A stretch of 64,000 nucleotides of DNA from Lysinibacillus sp. ZYM-1 (GTDB lineage Bacteria; Bacillota; Bacilli; Bacillales_A; Planococcaceae). The position numbers and the translations under genes are program-made. Every line of letters starts with the position of its first letter. Position 1 is the stretch's first letter. The notes under the pieces were generated by a model, which made no database searches, was not told where the DNA came from, and saw only the letters and a program-made list of their open reading frames with translations. Shown here one piece after another: positions 25,999-34,612 of this stretch. The stretch spans positions 124,001 to 188,000 of the forward strand of contig NZ_KQ465111.1 in NCBI RefSeq assembly GCF_001308875.1, written 5' to 3'.

Positions 25999-27362
25999 AA
26001 CCGGGGAAGGGAACACGCCTTCATACATTTTTCCTTAGGTATTTATTATTTTTGTGCATGGGAATTATTTTATTAGTAGCCATACTTATTGGACTATTTA
26101 TGTTTGCCTTTTCAGCAAATATTATTTTGCCAGCAAATTATGCAGAAACGCAGATTGCTTTAGCTAAGAATCAGATTATTTCTAGCAAGTCAGTTACCGC
26201 CGAAATGATCCCAGAGCTTGTGGACTATGCGATGATTTCTAACAAGGGGGAATTCATATCAGGTAATTTAACAGAAAAAGAGGCTTATGATGCGTGGCAT
26301 TTGAAGCAAAAGGGAGAGACACAGGCTAATTCACGATTTTATGCGTTTATTGAGCGAGACCAAGAAGTTTGTATTTTACGCTATAGTTTAGTGCCAGAAT
26401 ATAGCTCTGCTATCTTGAGAAAGTATATGCCTAATCCGCAATTATCTGTCTTACTATTATTTGTTTTGGGGGTTATCATACAAGCTACGGTGCTGGCTAT
26501 TCATTTTGGCAGAAGGCTCAAGCAAAAAATGAAGGGCTTACAAGACGCCATTGAGAAGATACAAAATCAAAATTTAGATTTTTATTTAAAACCTTCAGGT
26601 ATTCGAGAAATAGATGATATTGCAATTTCCTTTGAACATATGAAGGACGCCTTAAATTCCTCATTGAAACAACAATGGGCGGCAGAAAAATCACGTAGAG
26701 AACAAATTTCTGCACTTGCCCATGATATAAAAACCCCTCTCACCATTATAAGGGGGAATGCAGACCTTTTACTGGACACCGTTCAGGATGAAACACAAAA
26801 AGAATATAACGATTATATATTGAAAAATACCCTTGAAATTGAAAAGTTCATCAAACAACTAATGGATATATCCAAAATGGAGCAAAGCGCTGCTAGTGAA
26901 AAAACAACTGTAGATATGTGTTCTTTTATCCAGCAGCTTGAACATCAAATGAGGGCTCTCTCTTTAGAAAAAAACCTTGAAGTAATGATAGAAAAAAACG
27001 AACTGCCAAATTCAATTGTTGTAGAGAAGGAGCTTTTTTATCGGGCACTAATAAACCTGATTGTCAATGCTGTAGAGCATACACCCAATAACAGTAAAGT
27101 TACTTTGTCTGTTCAAGGAGAGAATAACGTTGTTCATTTTACTGTGACGGATAGTGGCACAGGTTTTTCACCGCAAGATTTAAAGGAAGCAACGAAACAG
27201 TTTTATCGAGGTGATCCGAGTAGAAATTCAGCGAATCATTATGGTATGGGGCTCTATATTACTCAATCCATCATTCAAAAACATGGTGGCACATTGACAC
27301 TAGATAATGATTCATTGACTGGAGGAGGAAAAGTGACAATCACTATTGTGACGTCTGGATGA
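25986..27362 (+). CDS. Sensor histidine kinase (NisK/CprK-like)
   Basis: 458 residues, ATG inside the end of the regulator gene. Two membrane helices (LLFLCMGIILLVAILIGLFM and VLLLFVLGVIIQATVLAIHF) enclose an extracellular domain of about 110 residues, then HAMP-like region, H box ALAHDIKTPLTIIRG, N box LINLIVNAVEHTPNN, G1 TDSGTGFS and G2 YGMGLYI. The sizeable external domain places it with lantibiotic-sensing kinases rather than the tiny-loop BceS type. Confidence 0.9.
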   Translation: METIKPGKGTRLHTFFLRYLLFLCMGIILLVAILIGLFMFAFSANIILPANYAETQIALAKNQIISSKSVTAEMIPELVDYAMISNKGEFISGNLTEKEAYDAWHLKQKGETQANSRFYAFIERDQEVCILRYSLVPEYSSAILRKYMPNPQLSVLLLFVLGVIIQATVLAIHFGRRLKQKMKGLQDAIEKIQNQNLDFYLKPSGIREIDDIAISFEHMKDALNSSLKQQWAAEKSRREQISALAHDIKTPLTIIRGNADLLLDTVQDETQKEYNDYILKNTLEIEKFIKQLMDISKMEQSAASEKTTVDMCSFIQQLEHQMRALSLEKNLEVMIEKNELPNSIVVEKELFYRALINLIVNAVEHTPNNSKVTLSVQGENNVVHFTVTDSGTGFSPQDLKEATKQFYRGDPSRNSANHYGMGLYITQSIIQKHGGTLTLDNDSLTGGGKVTITIVTSG

Positions 27363-27377
27363 TCAGACGTCTTTTTT
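27350..27377 (+). terminator. Terminator at the end of the histidine kinase gene
   Basis: GACGTCTG (27350-27357) / CAGACGTC (27364-27371), loop of six bases containing the kinase stop codon, then six T. Confidence 0.9.
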
Positions 27378-27487
27378 GATTTCCGTTTATACGTCTTGTA
27401 AGTATATCAAGGAAAAATAGGAGGGGTTAGTAGAGGCATTAGCCCTTTAAAAAATGCTACAATAAAAGAAAAAAAGAGGCGATGCAC

Positions 27488-27859
27488 GTGAATAACGTCA
27501 TTGATTTTATTGCAAAGAAAAAGGAACGTGAAGAAAGGCAGCGTGCTCAGGATTTAGAGCGTTATGTTGCGACACACTGTAATTTTCAACAACCTGAAAA
27601 TATTGACGCGCTAGTAGAGGGTAAACTGATAGAAGTCAAAGATCATACGTTATTTCTAGGCTTTCTGTCTATATTAAAGGATGAGCAAATAGAGCCGATG
27701 ACTATATTTCAGGATGTCTTTACGTTAGAGCCAGCTCGTTTTGAGATGTCTTACAATATGAGATGGTGGTCTGTTGTTCAACTTGCGTTTACATTTTTAA
27801 CAATTCTAAAGGAAAATGAACCGCATACATATGCAAATTTTTTAGGTCTCTCCAAATAA
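27488..27859 (+). CDS. Conserved hypothetical protein, 123 aa
   Basis: Started at GTG 27488, which is eight bases after AAGAGG; ATG 27482 is too close to that site. A possible -10 box TACAAT is at 27458. Charged N-terminal helix (DFIAKKKEREERQRAQDLERY), then a mixed alpha/beta sequence with Trp pair MRWWSVVQLAF; no membrane segment, no metal or nucleotide motif. I do not recognise the family. Stands alone between the two-component system and the binding-protein operon, with its own likely promoter. Confidence 0.6.
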   Translation: MNNVIDFIAKKKEREERQRAQDLERYVATHCNFQQPENIDALVEGKLIEVKDHTLFLGFLSILKDEQIEPMTIFQDVFTLEPARFEMSYNMRWWSVVQLAFTFLTILKENEPHTYANFLGLSK

Positions 27860-27864
27860 TTTAG

Positions 27865-27900
27865 GTATGTGTACGTCTGATCAAACAAACGTGCACATAC
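27865..27900. repeat. Inverted repeat after the 27488 gene
   Basis: GTATGTGTACGT / ACGTGCACATAC (11 of 12 paired) with a 12-bp spacer. No T run follows on either strand, so it is not a standard terminator; could be an operator or mRNA 3' hairpin. The rest of 27901-28099 is AT-rich with no gene and no convincing promoter. Confidence 0.4.
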
Positions 27901-28099
27901 AAAACTAGATTTCTCCTTATTTTCTTCATTCAATTTTACAATTCTACTTCAATTATTATTTACATTCATAAATTTTTATAATTTCTCAATAATTTTTACT
28001 AAATATTTTAATGACCTCCATACTTGCTTAATGTTTGTTTTATACCATTACGGATGTAAGCAAATAAAAATAAACCAAAACAAATGGAGGGTCCAACAC

Positions 28100-29188
28100 A
28101 TGGCAATTCAAAAGTTGTGGAAAAAAGGTTTAATTGGTGCATTAGCCATTTCCATGTTGGCAGCTTGTTCTGACAGTTCATCAGGTGCAAATGAGGTAAA
28201 CGGAGATTTAACGCTTGAAGAAATTACAACAAAAGCAAAGGAAGAGGGAACTGTTAATTCTGTTGGTATGCCAGATACATGGGCGAACTGGGTGGAAACT
28301 TGGGAGGAGCTAGGAACCGAATATAGCCTTAAACACAAAGATACAGATATGTCGAGTGCTGAGGAGTTAGCGAAGTTTGAAGCAGAGAAAGATGATGCTA
28401 CTGCAGATATCGGTGATGTAGGGATTGCTTTTGGACCAATTGCCAAGGACAAGGGCCTAACATTACCATACAAAACTTCTTATTGGGATGAGATACCTGA
28501 TTGGGCAAAAGATGATGAAGGACATTGGATTGTAGGCTATACAGGAACTATTTCATTCTTAACAGATAAAAATAACGTGAAAGATGCCCCGAAATCGTGG
28601 GAGGATTTGAAAAATGGCGATTATACAGTCAGTATTGGGGACGCATTAACAGCTAACCAAGCACAATTTGCCATTTTAGCAGCTGCCATGGCATTTGGTG
28701 GGGATGAGTCGAATATTCAGCCAGGTATTGATTTTTTTGCTGAGTTAGCGAAGCAAGGTAGATTACAGGGAGATCCCTCTGTCGCGAACTTAGAAAAAGG
28801 AGAAATTGATGTCGCTATCTTATGGGATTTTAATGCATTAGGCTATCGTCATCAAATTGATGAGGACCGTTTCGATGTAGTGATACCAAAAGAAGGATCT
28901 GTTACTTCAGGCTATGCAACGATCATTAATAAGTATGCGAAAAACCCACATGCGGCCATGCTAGCACGAGAATACATTTTATCGGATGCAGGTCAAGAAA
29001 ATCTAGCAAAAGGCTATGCAAGACCAATTCGAGACAAAGTGGACCTACCACAGGATGTGAAGGATTTATTGTTACCAGCAAATATGTATAACAATGCACA
29101 ACCAGTAAAAGATCAAAAGAAATGGGAAGAAACAACGAAGCAAATTCCACAATTATATCAGGAGCAGGTACTAATCCATGCAAAATAA
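28100..29188 (+). CDS. Extracellular solute-binding lipoprotein
   Basis: 362 residues from ATG 28100 (ATGGAGG nine bases upstream; the longer frame from 28031 is not supported). Lipobox LAAC with Cys23 after a short basic/hydrophobic signal. The body is a cluster-F/AfuA-like type II binding protein (EEGTVNSVGMPDTWANWVE, APKSWEDLKNGDYTVSIGD, ARPIRDKV). Delivers substrate to the permeases at 30090 and 30926. Relatives bind ferric ions, thiamine, polyamines, phosphoglycerate or phosphonates; the phosphoesterases in the operon favour a phosphorylated ligand (inference). Confidence 0.85.
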   Translation: MAIQKLWKKGLIGALAISMLAACSDSSSGANEVNGDLTLEEITTKAKEEGTVNSVGMPDTWANWVETWEELGTEYSLKHKDTDMSSAEELAKFEAEKDDATADIGDVGIAFGPIAKDKGLTLPYKTSYWDEIPDWAKDDEGHWIVGYTGTISFLTDKNNVKDAPKSWEDLKNGDYTVSIGDALTANQAQFAILAAAMAFGGDESNIQPGIDFFAELAKQGRLQGDPSVANLEKGEIDVAILWDFNALGYRHQIDEDRFDVVIPKEGSVTSGYATIINKYAKNPHAAMLAREYILSDAGQENLAKGYARPIRDKVDLPQDVKDLLLPANMYNNAQPVKDQKKWEETTKQIPQLYQEQVLIHAK

Positions 29189-30014
29189 CAAAGTGGTACT
29201 TATTGTCGTTGATGCACTACGCTTTGACACTGCTTGTACTCATATGGGTTTTTTACACCATTTAGTAGAGCGGAAAGTAGCAGCACGCTATAAAATTTGT
29301 TCGGAGGTTCCATCTTTATCTAGACCTTTGTATGAAACAATTTTAACAGGGACACCACCAATTGTTCATGGCGTAACAAGCAATATGACCGTCCGTTTAT
29401 CGACTCAAAAAAGTGTCTTTCATGTCGCAAAGGAACGTGGTTTGTCTACGGCAGCCTCAGCCTATTATTGGGTGAGTGAACTTTATAACAGAGCGCCATT
29501 TAACTATATGACTGACAGAATTCAGCTTGAAACACCTTTACCAATTGAAAATGGATTGTTCTATTTCGAGGATCATTATCCAGACAGTCATGTATTTGCA
29601 GATGCAGCATGGTTAATGGATCAAAAGCAACCAGATTTTCTTTATATTCATCCAATGAATGTTGATGATGATGGCCACAAATTCACCGCGGATTCCGCAC
29701 AATATCGCAATCGTGTTTTAGCGATGGATGCATTACTATCACTATTCATTCCAAAATGTATGGCACAAGGTTATGAGGTAATTGTTACAGCTGATCATGG
29801 CATGACGAGTGATGGCAATCATGGAGGAACAACGGATGAGGATCGGCATGTTCCACTGTTTGTTATAGCGGATTCTGTCAAGGCAGGCATTAAAGAAGGT
29901 GTTGTTTCGCAATTACAAATTGCACCACTATGCTGTCATTTATTAAATATTGAGCCTGCAGATGATATGGTGCCACTTTTGCTAGAAGGTGTGTACGCAG
30001 CAAAAGAGGTTTAA
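29178..30014 (+). CDS. Alkaline-phosphatase-superfamily phosphodiesterase/phosphohydrolase
   Basis: 278 residues, overlapping the lipoprotein gene by 11 bp. Metal and nucleophile motifs of the type I phosphodiesterase/nucleotide-pyrophosphatase group: VVDALRFD, nucleophile region PSLSRP, NVDDDGHKF, and TADHGMTSDGNHGG. No signal peptide, so it acts in the cytoplasm on an imported compound. Substrate unknown: phosphodiester, phosphonate (phosphonoacetate-hydrolase-like) or sugar phosphate are possible. Followed by a 10-bp hairpin before the permease genes. Confidence 0.82.
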   Translation: MQNNKVVLIVVDALRFDTACTHMGFLHHLVERKVAARYKICSEVPSLSRPLYETILTGTPPIVHGVTSNMTVRLSTQKSVFHVAKERGLSTAASAYYWVSELYNRAPFNYMTDRIQLETPLPIENGLFYFEDHYPDSHVFADAAWLMDQKQPDFLYIHPMNVDDDGHKFTADSAQYRNRVLAMDALLSLFIPKCMAQGYEVIVTADHGMTSDGNHGGTTDEDRHVPLFVIADSVKAGIKEGVVSQLQIAPLCCHLLNIEPADDMVPLLLEGVYAAKEV

Positions 30015-30020
30015 ATAATG

Positions 30021-30048
30021 TAGTCGCTCCTTTTAGGCGGAGCGACTA
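30021..30048 (+). other. Intra-operon hairpin
   Basis: Perfect 10-bp stem TAGTCGCTCC / GGAGCGACTA, 8-nt loop, without a T run. Sits in the only sizeable gap (about 75 bp) of the transporter operon, so it may stabilise the upstream mRNA segment and raise lipoprotein output relative to permeases (inference). Confidence 0.5.
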
Positions 30049-30089
30049 TTATACCCTTGAGCCGCAAGTAATTATAGAAAGAAGTGATT

Positions 30090-30929
30090 GTGTTGATATC
30101 GAAGCGGCAATCCATTGTCTGGCTTTCTCCTTTTCTTGTATTACTATTATTATTTTTCCTTGTTCCATTATTGTATATGCTCATAACTAGCTTTCAAAAT
30201 AGTGATGGCTTTACGCTGACACAATACAAGGCGGTCTTTACGAACGACTATATTTTACAAGGTTTTAAAAATAGTATTACTTTATCCGTCATTTCAGCTA
30301 TCATCGCGTTAATTGTCACATTATTCTCGGTTTATGCCATGATGAAGTTTTCTGAGCCAGTAAGGGAAAAAATTTTAATACTAACAAATTTAACATCGAA
30401 TTTCTCTGGTATTCCGTTAGCTTTTGCTTTTATCGTGTTACTCGGCAACAGTGGTTTATTTACACTGTTATTTGAAAAATGGGATATCGATGTATTGTCT
30501 TCGTTTTCTCTTTATAGTTGGGGTGGTTTATTACTAATTTATATATATTTTCAGCTTCCGTTATCGCTTATGCTGTTATACCCCATTTATGATGGCATAC
30601 AACAACAGTGGAAGGAAGCAGCAGCACTTTTAGGGGCGTCCAGCTGGCAGTTTTGGATGAAGATTGGCCTACCAGTTATGCTACCAGGGATTGTCGGAAC
30701 ATTTAGTGTATTGTTCGCAAATGCTATGGGTGCGTATGCTTCTGCCTATGCACTAACGAGCAGTAATTATAACCTAGTGGCAATCCGTATTGGCTCATTA
30801 ATTAAGGGTGATATCTTTGCTCAGCCAGAGCTAGCAAGCGCGATTGCGGTCATTTTAGCAGTCACAATGGTAACTGCAATGCTAATTAGTGAGTGGAGCA
30901 TCTCAAAAACAAGGAGGAAACTTAAATGA
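30090..30929 (+). CDS. ABC transporter permease
   Basis: About 279 residues. The start is uncertain among GTG 30084, GTG 30090 and TTG 30093; AAGAAG just upstream fits 30090 or 30093 best. Six membrane segments (WLSPFLVLLLLFFLVPLLYML first) and the EAA loop QWKEAAALLGASSWQFWMKIGLPVMLPG that contacts the ATPase. Membrane half of the importer; overlaps the second permease by ATGA. Confidence 0.88.
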   Translation: MLISKRQSIVWLSPFLVLLLLFFLVPLLYMLITSFQNSDGFTLTQYKAVFTNDYILQGFKNSITLSVISAIIALIVTLFSVYAMMKFSEPVREKILILTNLTSNFSGIPLAFAFIVLLGNSGLFTLLFEKWDIDVLSSFSLYSWGGLLLIYIYFQLPLSLMLLYPIYDGIQQQWKEAAALLGASSWQFWMKIGLPVMLPGIVGTFSVLFANAMGAYASAYALTSSNYNLVAIRIGSLIKGDIFAQPELASAIAVILAVTMVTAMLISEWSISKTRRKLK

Positions 30930-31711
30930 AAAAGCGAGGCTTGGCCGATTTATTTTTCCTCCTGTTAGTGGGGTATTTAATATTGCCCGTACTGGCAACG
31001 ATGCTCTATGCCTTTGCATCAAAATGGAATAAAACCATATTGCCAGAAGGACTTACATTAAAATGGCTTTCCACATTGTTTCAAGATACTGAATTTATTC
31101 AGGCATTTGGACGTTCAGTTTTTTTAGCCGGTGGTGCTGTTAGTATCGCACTCCTCGTCATTGTGCCAGCCATCTTCGTTATTGTCTTGTACTTTCCTAA
31201 ATACGAGAAATGGATACAGATGGCAGTTGTCATGGTCTATTCTTTCCCAGGAATCATTTTAGCAGTAGGGCTTATCCGCGTTTATAGTCAAATAGGGATA
31301 CCGATGATTTTCGTTGTTTTAGGAGCCTATGTTGTTGGAATTCTTCCTTATATCTATCAAGGGACACGAAATAGTTTACGAAATATAGATGCAAGGCAGC
31401 TTCTGGATGCGGCTCAATTACTTGGTGCTTCTAAAAGGCAAGCATTCACAAAAATTTTACTTCCCACTGTTTATCCAGGCTTATTTGCAGGTGCATTGTT
31501 ATCTTTTTCTGTATTATTTGGGGAGTTTGTTTTAATAAATCTAGTTGTTGGTTCTCGCTTTGAAACAGTTCAAATTTATTTAATGAAAAAGCTTAGTACA
31601 AGTGGACATATTGCTAGTGCAGTTGTTTTCATTTATATCGTGCTGATGGGTCTATTAACATTTGTCATTGCAATAGTAACGAAACGATCGAAAGGTGCTA
31701 CAAATCTATGA
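30926..31711 (+). CDS. ABC transporter permease
   Basis: 261 residues, ATG within GGAGGAAACTTAAATG. Six membrane segments and EAA loop LLDAAQLLGASKRQAFTKIL. Partner of the preceding permease; its own stop overlaps the ATPase start (ATGA). Two separate permeases, one ATPase and one lipoprotein make a standard spermidine/Fe/phosphonate-class importer. Confidence 0.88.
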   Translation: MKKRGLADLFFLLLVGYLILPVLATMLYAFASKWNKTILPEGLTLKWLSTLFQDTEFIQAFGRSVFLAGGAVSIALLVIVPAIFVIVLYFPKYEKWIQMAVVMVYSFPGIILAVGLIRVYSQIGIPMIFVVLGAYVVGILPYIYQGTRNSLRNIDARQLLDAAQLLGASKRQAFTKILLPTVYPGLFAGALLSFSVLFGEFVLINLVVGSRFETVQIYLMKKLSTSGHIASAVVFIYIVLMGLLTFVIAIVTKRSKGATNL

Positions 31712-32709
31712 GTTATCTTGTTATTGAAGGGCTTCATAAAAAATATGGACAATCAACCGTTTTATCGAATATTAATATGGAAATTGAAAAGGGTGAATTT
31801 ATTACTCTATTAGGTCCGAGTGGCTGTGGAAAGAGTACCATTCTCCGCATTGTCGCAGGTTTAACCGATGCATCGGCAGGTAAGATTGCCATTGAAGGAA
31901 AAGATATGTATGGCGTGCAACCGAAAGATCGTCAAGTTGGTATGGTCTTTCAATCCTATGCACTCTTTCCAAATATGACCGTACAAGAAAATGTTGCCTT
32001 TGGTTTGCGTATGCAAAAGGTGCATTCTGTTGACTTAGAACAGCGCGTTCAAGAAATGCTGGCGCTTGTACATTTAAGTGAAAAAGCACACGCTTATCCG
32101 AAAGAATTATCAGGTGGTCAACAGCAACGTGTTGCGCTTGCGCGTGCTTTAATTGTCCGTCCTAAAGTGTTGCTATTAGATGAGCCACTTAGTGCGTTAG
32201 ATGCTCAAATTCGTAAGAAGCTTCAAACAGATTTGCGTGCCATTCAACGAAAGCTAAGTATGACAATGATTTTAGTAACACATGATCAGGAAGAGGCCAT
32301 GGCCGTTTCAGACAGAATATTCGTTATGAATAATGGCAGTATTGCGCAAAGTGGGACACCAACCGAGATTTATACACGACCTGAAAATGAATTTATTGCT
32401 AATTTTATCGGGCATTATAATGTGTTTACGCGACAGGATTTAGAGCAAATGCTCGGGGAGCCTTTATCGGAGCAGTACAGTAAATTTGCGATTCGGCCTG
32501 AAGCTCTACATTTCGATAAAAAAAACAATGATATGTGTTTAACGGGAAAAGCGAAACAATCGTTAATGAGTGGCAATATTATTCGAACAACGTTTGAGGG
32601 AGAAACCTTATTTACTATGGAGCAGCTGCATCAACAGGGGTATACGATTGAAATGGGAAAAACCTATAAGTGTTATGTCGCAAAAGAAGATGTGATTGCA
32701 CTATCATGA
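31708..32709 (+). CDS. ABC transporter ATPase (PotA/FbpC-like)
   Basis: 333 residues. Walker A GPSGCGKSTI, Q loop VFQSYALFPNMTVQENVAFG, signature LSGGQQQRVALARAL, Walker B LLLDEPLSALD, H loop VTHDQEEAMAVSDR; C-terminal beta-rich TOBE-like regulatory extension (IRPEALHFDKKNN onward). Drives the importer. Overlaps the regulator gene by ATGA, indicating translational coupling through the whole operon. Confidence 0.92.
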   Translation: MSYLVIEGLHKKYGQSTVLSNINMEIEKGEFITLLGPSGCGKSTILRIVAGLTDASAGKIAIEGKDMYGVQPKDRQVGMVFQSYALFPNMTVQENVAFGLRMQKVHSVDLEQRVQEMLALVHLSEKAHAYPKELSGGQQQRVALARALIVRPKVLLLDEPLSALDAQIRKKLQTDLRAIQRKLSMTMILVTHDQEEAMAVSDRIFVMNNGSIAQSGTPTEIYTRPENEFIANFIGHYNVFTRQDLEQMLGEPLSEQYSKFAIRPEALHFDKKNNDMCLTGKAKQSLMSGNIIRTTFEGETLFTMEQLHQQGYTIEMGKTYKCYVAKEDVIALS

Positions 32710-33488
32710 CTTATGCAAAACTAGAAAGATTTGAACTTATTTTAAAACAATTAGATCTGGAAGGGAAAATTATTGTTACGAATATTGCTGATGCTCTTCA
32801 AGTAGCCCCCGAAACAATACGCAGAGACTTTGATGAATTAGAGCAACAGCATTTATTAACAAGAGTTCATGGTGGAGCTATTAAATATACGAACGTTCGT
32901 AATGAACCGGCTTTTTTGCGCAAGCTACAGATGCAAAAAGAGGCTAAGCGTCAAATTGCACGTATGGCAGCAAAACGCATTGGCGATGGTGATACGATTG
33001 CAGTTGATACGGGAACGACAACGGTCCATATTGCTGATTTTTTACTAGCTGTGGACGATATAACAGTTGTTACGAACTCGATTGCTGCAGCTGTCCAGTT
33101 CAATCTAGCGATAGAAGAAAGACGCATGACAGGAAAGGTCATATTGCTAGGTGGTACTGCGAATCCAAGACAATCCTCTGTTGCAGGCGCCATGACTTTG
33201 GAAATGTTAGAGAATATGAATTTTGATAAAGCGTTTATCTCGTGTGGTGGTATGAGTGAGGGTGTCGTTTACGATTATGATTTAGATGAATCTCTAATTT
33301 CAAAAAAAATGCAAAAGCATAGTAAGGTAAATTATTTATTAGCTGATGCCTCGAAAATTAATGGGAAATCATTTTTCCAAATCTGTCATCTTGAAGAATG
33401 TACAGAAATTTTTTGTGAAAGTACTTGTCCACTAGAGTGGCAGGCTTATGAAGAAAAATGGACGGTATGCAATGGAGGGAAAAGCTGA
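32706..33488 (+). CDS. DeoR/GlpR-family transcriptional regulator
   Basis: 260 residues from ATG 32706. N-terminal winged helix with VAPETIRRDFDELEQQHLLTRVHGG, then the sugar-phosphate-isomerase-like effector domain (IAVDTGTTTVHIADFL, VVTNSIAAAVQF, FISCGGMS, LLADASKI). Such repressors respond to phosphorylated metabolites, which fits an operon importing and hydrolysing a phospho-compound. Presumably autoregulates this operon; no operator was identified. Overlaps the next gene by one base. Confidence 0.88.
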   Translation: MTYAKLERFELILKQLDLEGKIIVTNIADALQVAPETIRRDFDELEQQHLLTRVHGGAIKYTNVRNEPAFLRKLQMQKEAKRQIARMAAKRIGDGDTIAVDTGTTTVHIADFLLAVDDITVVTNSIAAAVQFNLAIEERRMTGKVILLGGTANPRQSSVAGAMTLEMLENMNFDKAFISCGGMSEGVVYDYDLDESLISKKMQKHSKVNYLLADASKINGKSFFQICHLEECTEIFCESTCPLEWQAYEEKWTVCNGGKS

Positions 33489-34498
33489 TGACAATTGATT
33501 ATCATGTACATTTAGAAGAGGGACCCTATTCATCTCGCTGGCTAGAGCGTACATCACAGGCACTAGAATTTTTTCAAAATGTGGATGCTACAGCAAGAGG
33601 TTCAAAGGAGCAGATGACCAATCAATTACAGAGGTTATCAAAGCGGGTTCAAAATGGCTGTTATAGTGAGGAATGGTTGGATTTATATCTCCACCAAGCA
33701 AAGCAGCTTGGTTTACGTGAGGTAGGCATTGTTGATCATTTATATCGTTTTAAGGAGACGCGCGCCTATTTCGAGCGCTATATGAAATTGGACGATGGTG
33801 AGATTGGTCAATTACAGCGATATTGGCTGGATCGTGTCATGACAGAAAATATCGAAGCTTTTGTGTCCACCATCCAGCAAGCGAAGGAAAAATGGCGCCG
33901 ACAGGGAATTGCCTTGAAACTAGGTATAGAAGCAGATTATTTTATAAGTGGAGAGAAGGAATTAGCTACATTATTAGGGGACTATCCATGGGATTATGTT
34001 ATCGGTTCTGTCCATTTTGTGGATGGATGGGGCTTTGATAATCCTCAAACACAACATCTTTTTGAGCAAATGAATCCGCAAGCATTACAACAAAATTATG
34101 AGCGATTTTTTATCACTGTTGAGAATATGATTCAGTCCAAAATATTTGATTTTGTTGCCCATCTTGACAACTTTAAAGTATTTAATTATCAGGTAGAGGA
34201 TCAGGCTTTTCTTAAAGTTTGGTATGAGCGTATCGCACAAGCTTTAACGTCGACTCAAACTGCTACTGAGATCAATGCCGGGTTGTATTATCGCTATCCT
34301 GTAAAAGAAATGTGCCCTGGCCCTCGTTTTTTACAAACCTTACTTGACTATGGCGTCATTTTTACAGTATCTTCAGATGCCCATTTCCCTGATGATTTAG
34401 GAAAGTATACATTTGCAAATATAGATTTGCTAAAGAGCCATGGGGTTCAATCTATCGTCTCGTTTGAACAACGGATTAAAACATTCATAGAAATATAG
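33488..34498 (+). CDS. PHP-domain phosphoesterase (histidinol-phosphatase-like)
   Basis: 336 residues from ATG 33488 behind GGAGGG. Metal-binding motifs DYHVHLEE, IVDHLYRF, GIEADYF, GSVHFVDGWGF, HLDNFKVF, SSDAHFP. Related to HisK but larger, and not in a histidine operon, so it more likely removes phosphate from the product of the 29178 enzyme or from the imported compound. Translationally coupled to the DeoR gene, last of the operon. Confidence 0.85.
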   Translation: MTIDYHVHLEEGPYSSRWLERTSQALEFFQNVDATARGSKEQMTNQLQRLSKRVQNGCYSEEWLDLYLHQAKQLGLREVGIVDHLYRFKETRAYFERYMKLDDGEIGQLQRYWLDRVMTENIEAFVSTIQQAKEKWRRQGIALKLGIEADYFISGEKELATLLGDYPWDYVIGSVHFVDGWGFDNPQTQHLFEQMNPQALQQNYERFFITVENMIQSKIFDFVAHLDNFKVFNYQVEDQAFLKVWYERIAQALTSTQTATEINAGLYYRYPVKEMCPGPRFLQTLLDYGVIFTVSSDAHFPDDLGKYTFANIDLLKSHGVQSIVSFEQRIKTFIEI

Positions 34499-34509
34499 AC
34501 ACTAGAGAA

Positions 34510-34538
34510 GGCACTAAAGTTGTATATTAGTGTCTTTT
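34510..34538 (+). terminator. Terminator of the importer operon
   Basis: GGCACTAA / TTAGTGTC (one G-U) with 9-nt loop and TTTT; an alternative outer arm GACACTA begins inside the PHP stop codon. Confidence 0.7.
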
Positions 34539-34612
34539 ATTCGTGCTACATATGTAGGATCTAGTTCGCATACAAATGAATAAATTCATTTTTACATGTG
34601 AGGCGAGTCAAA

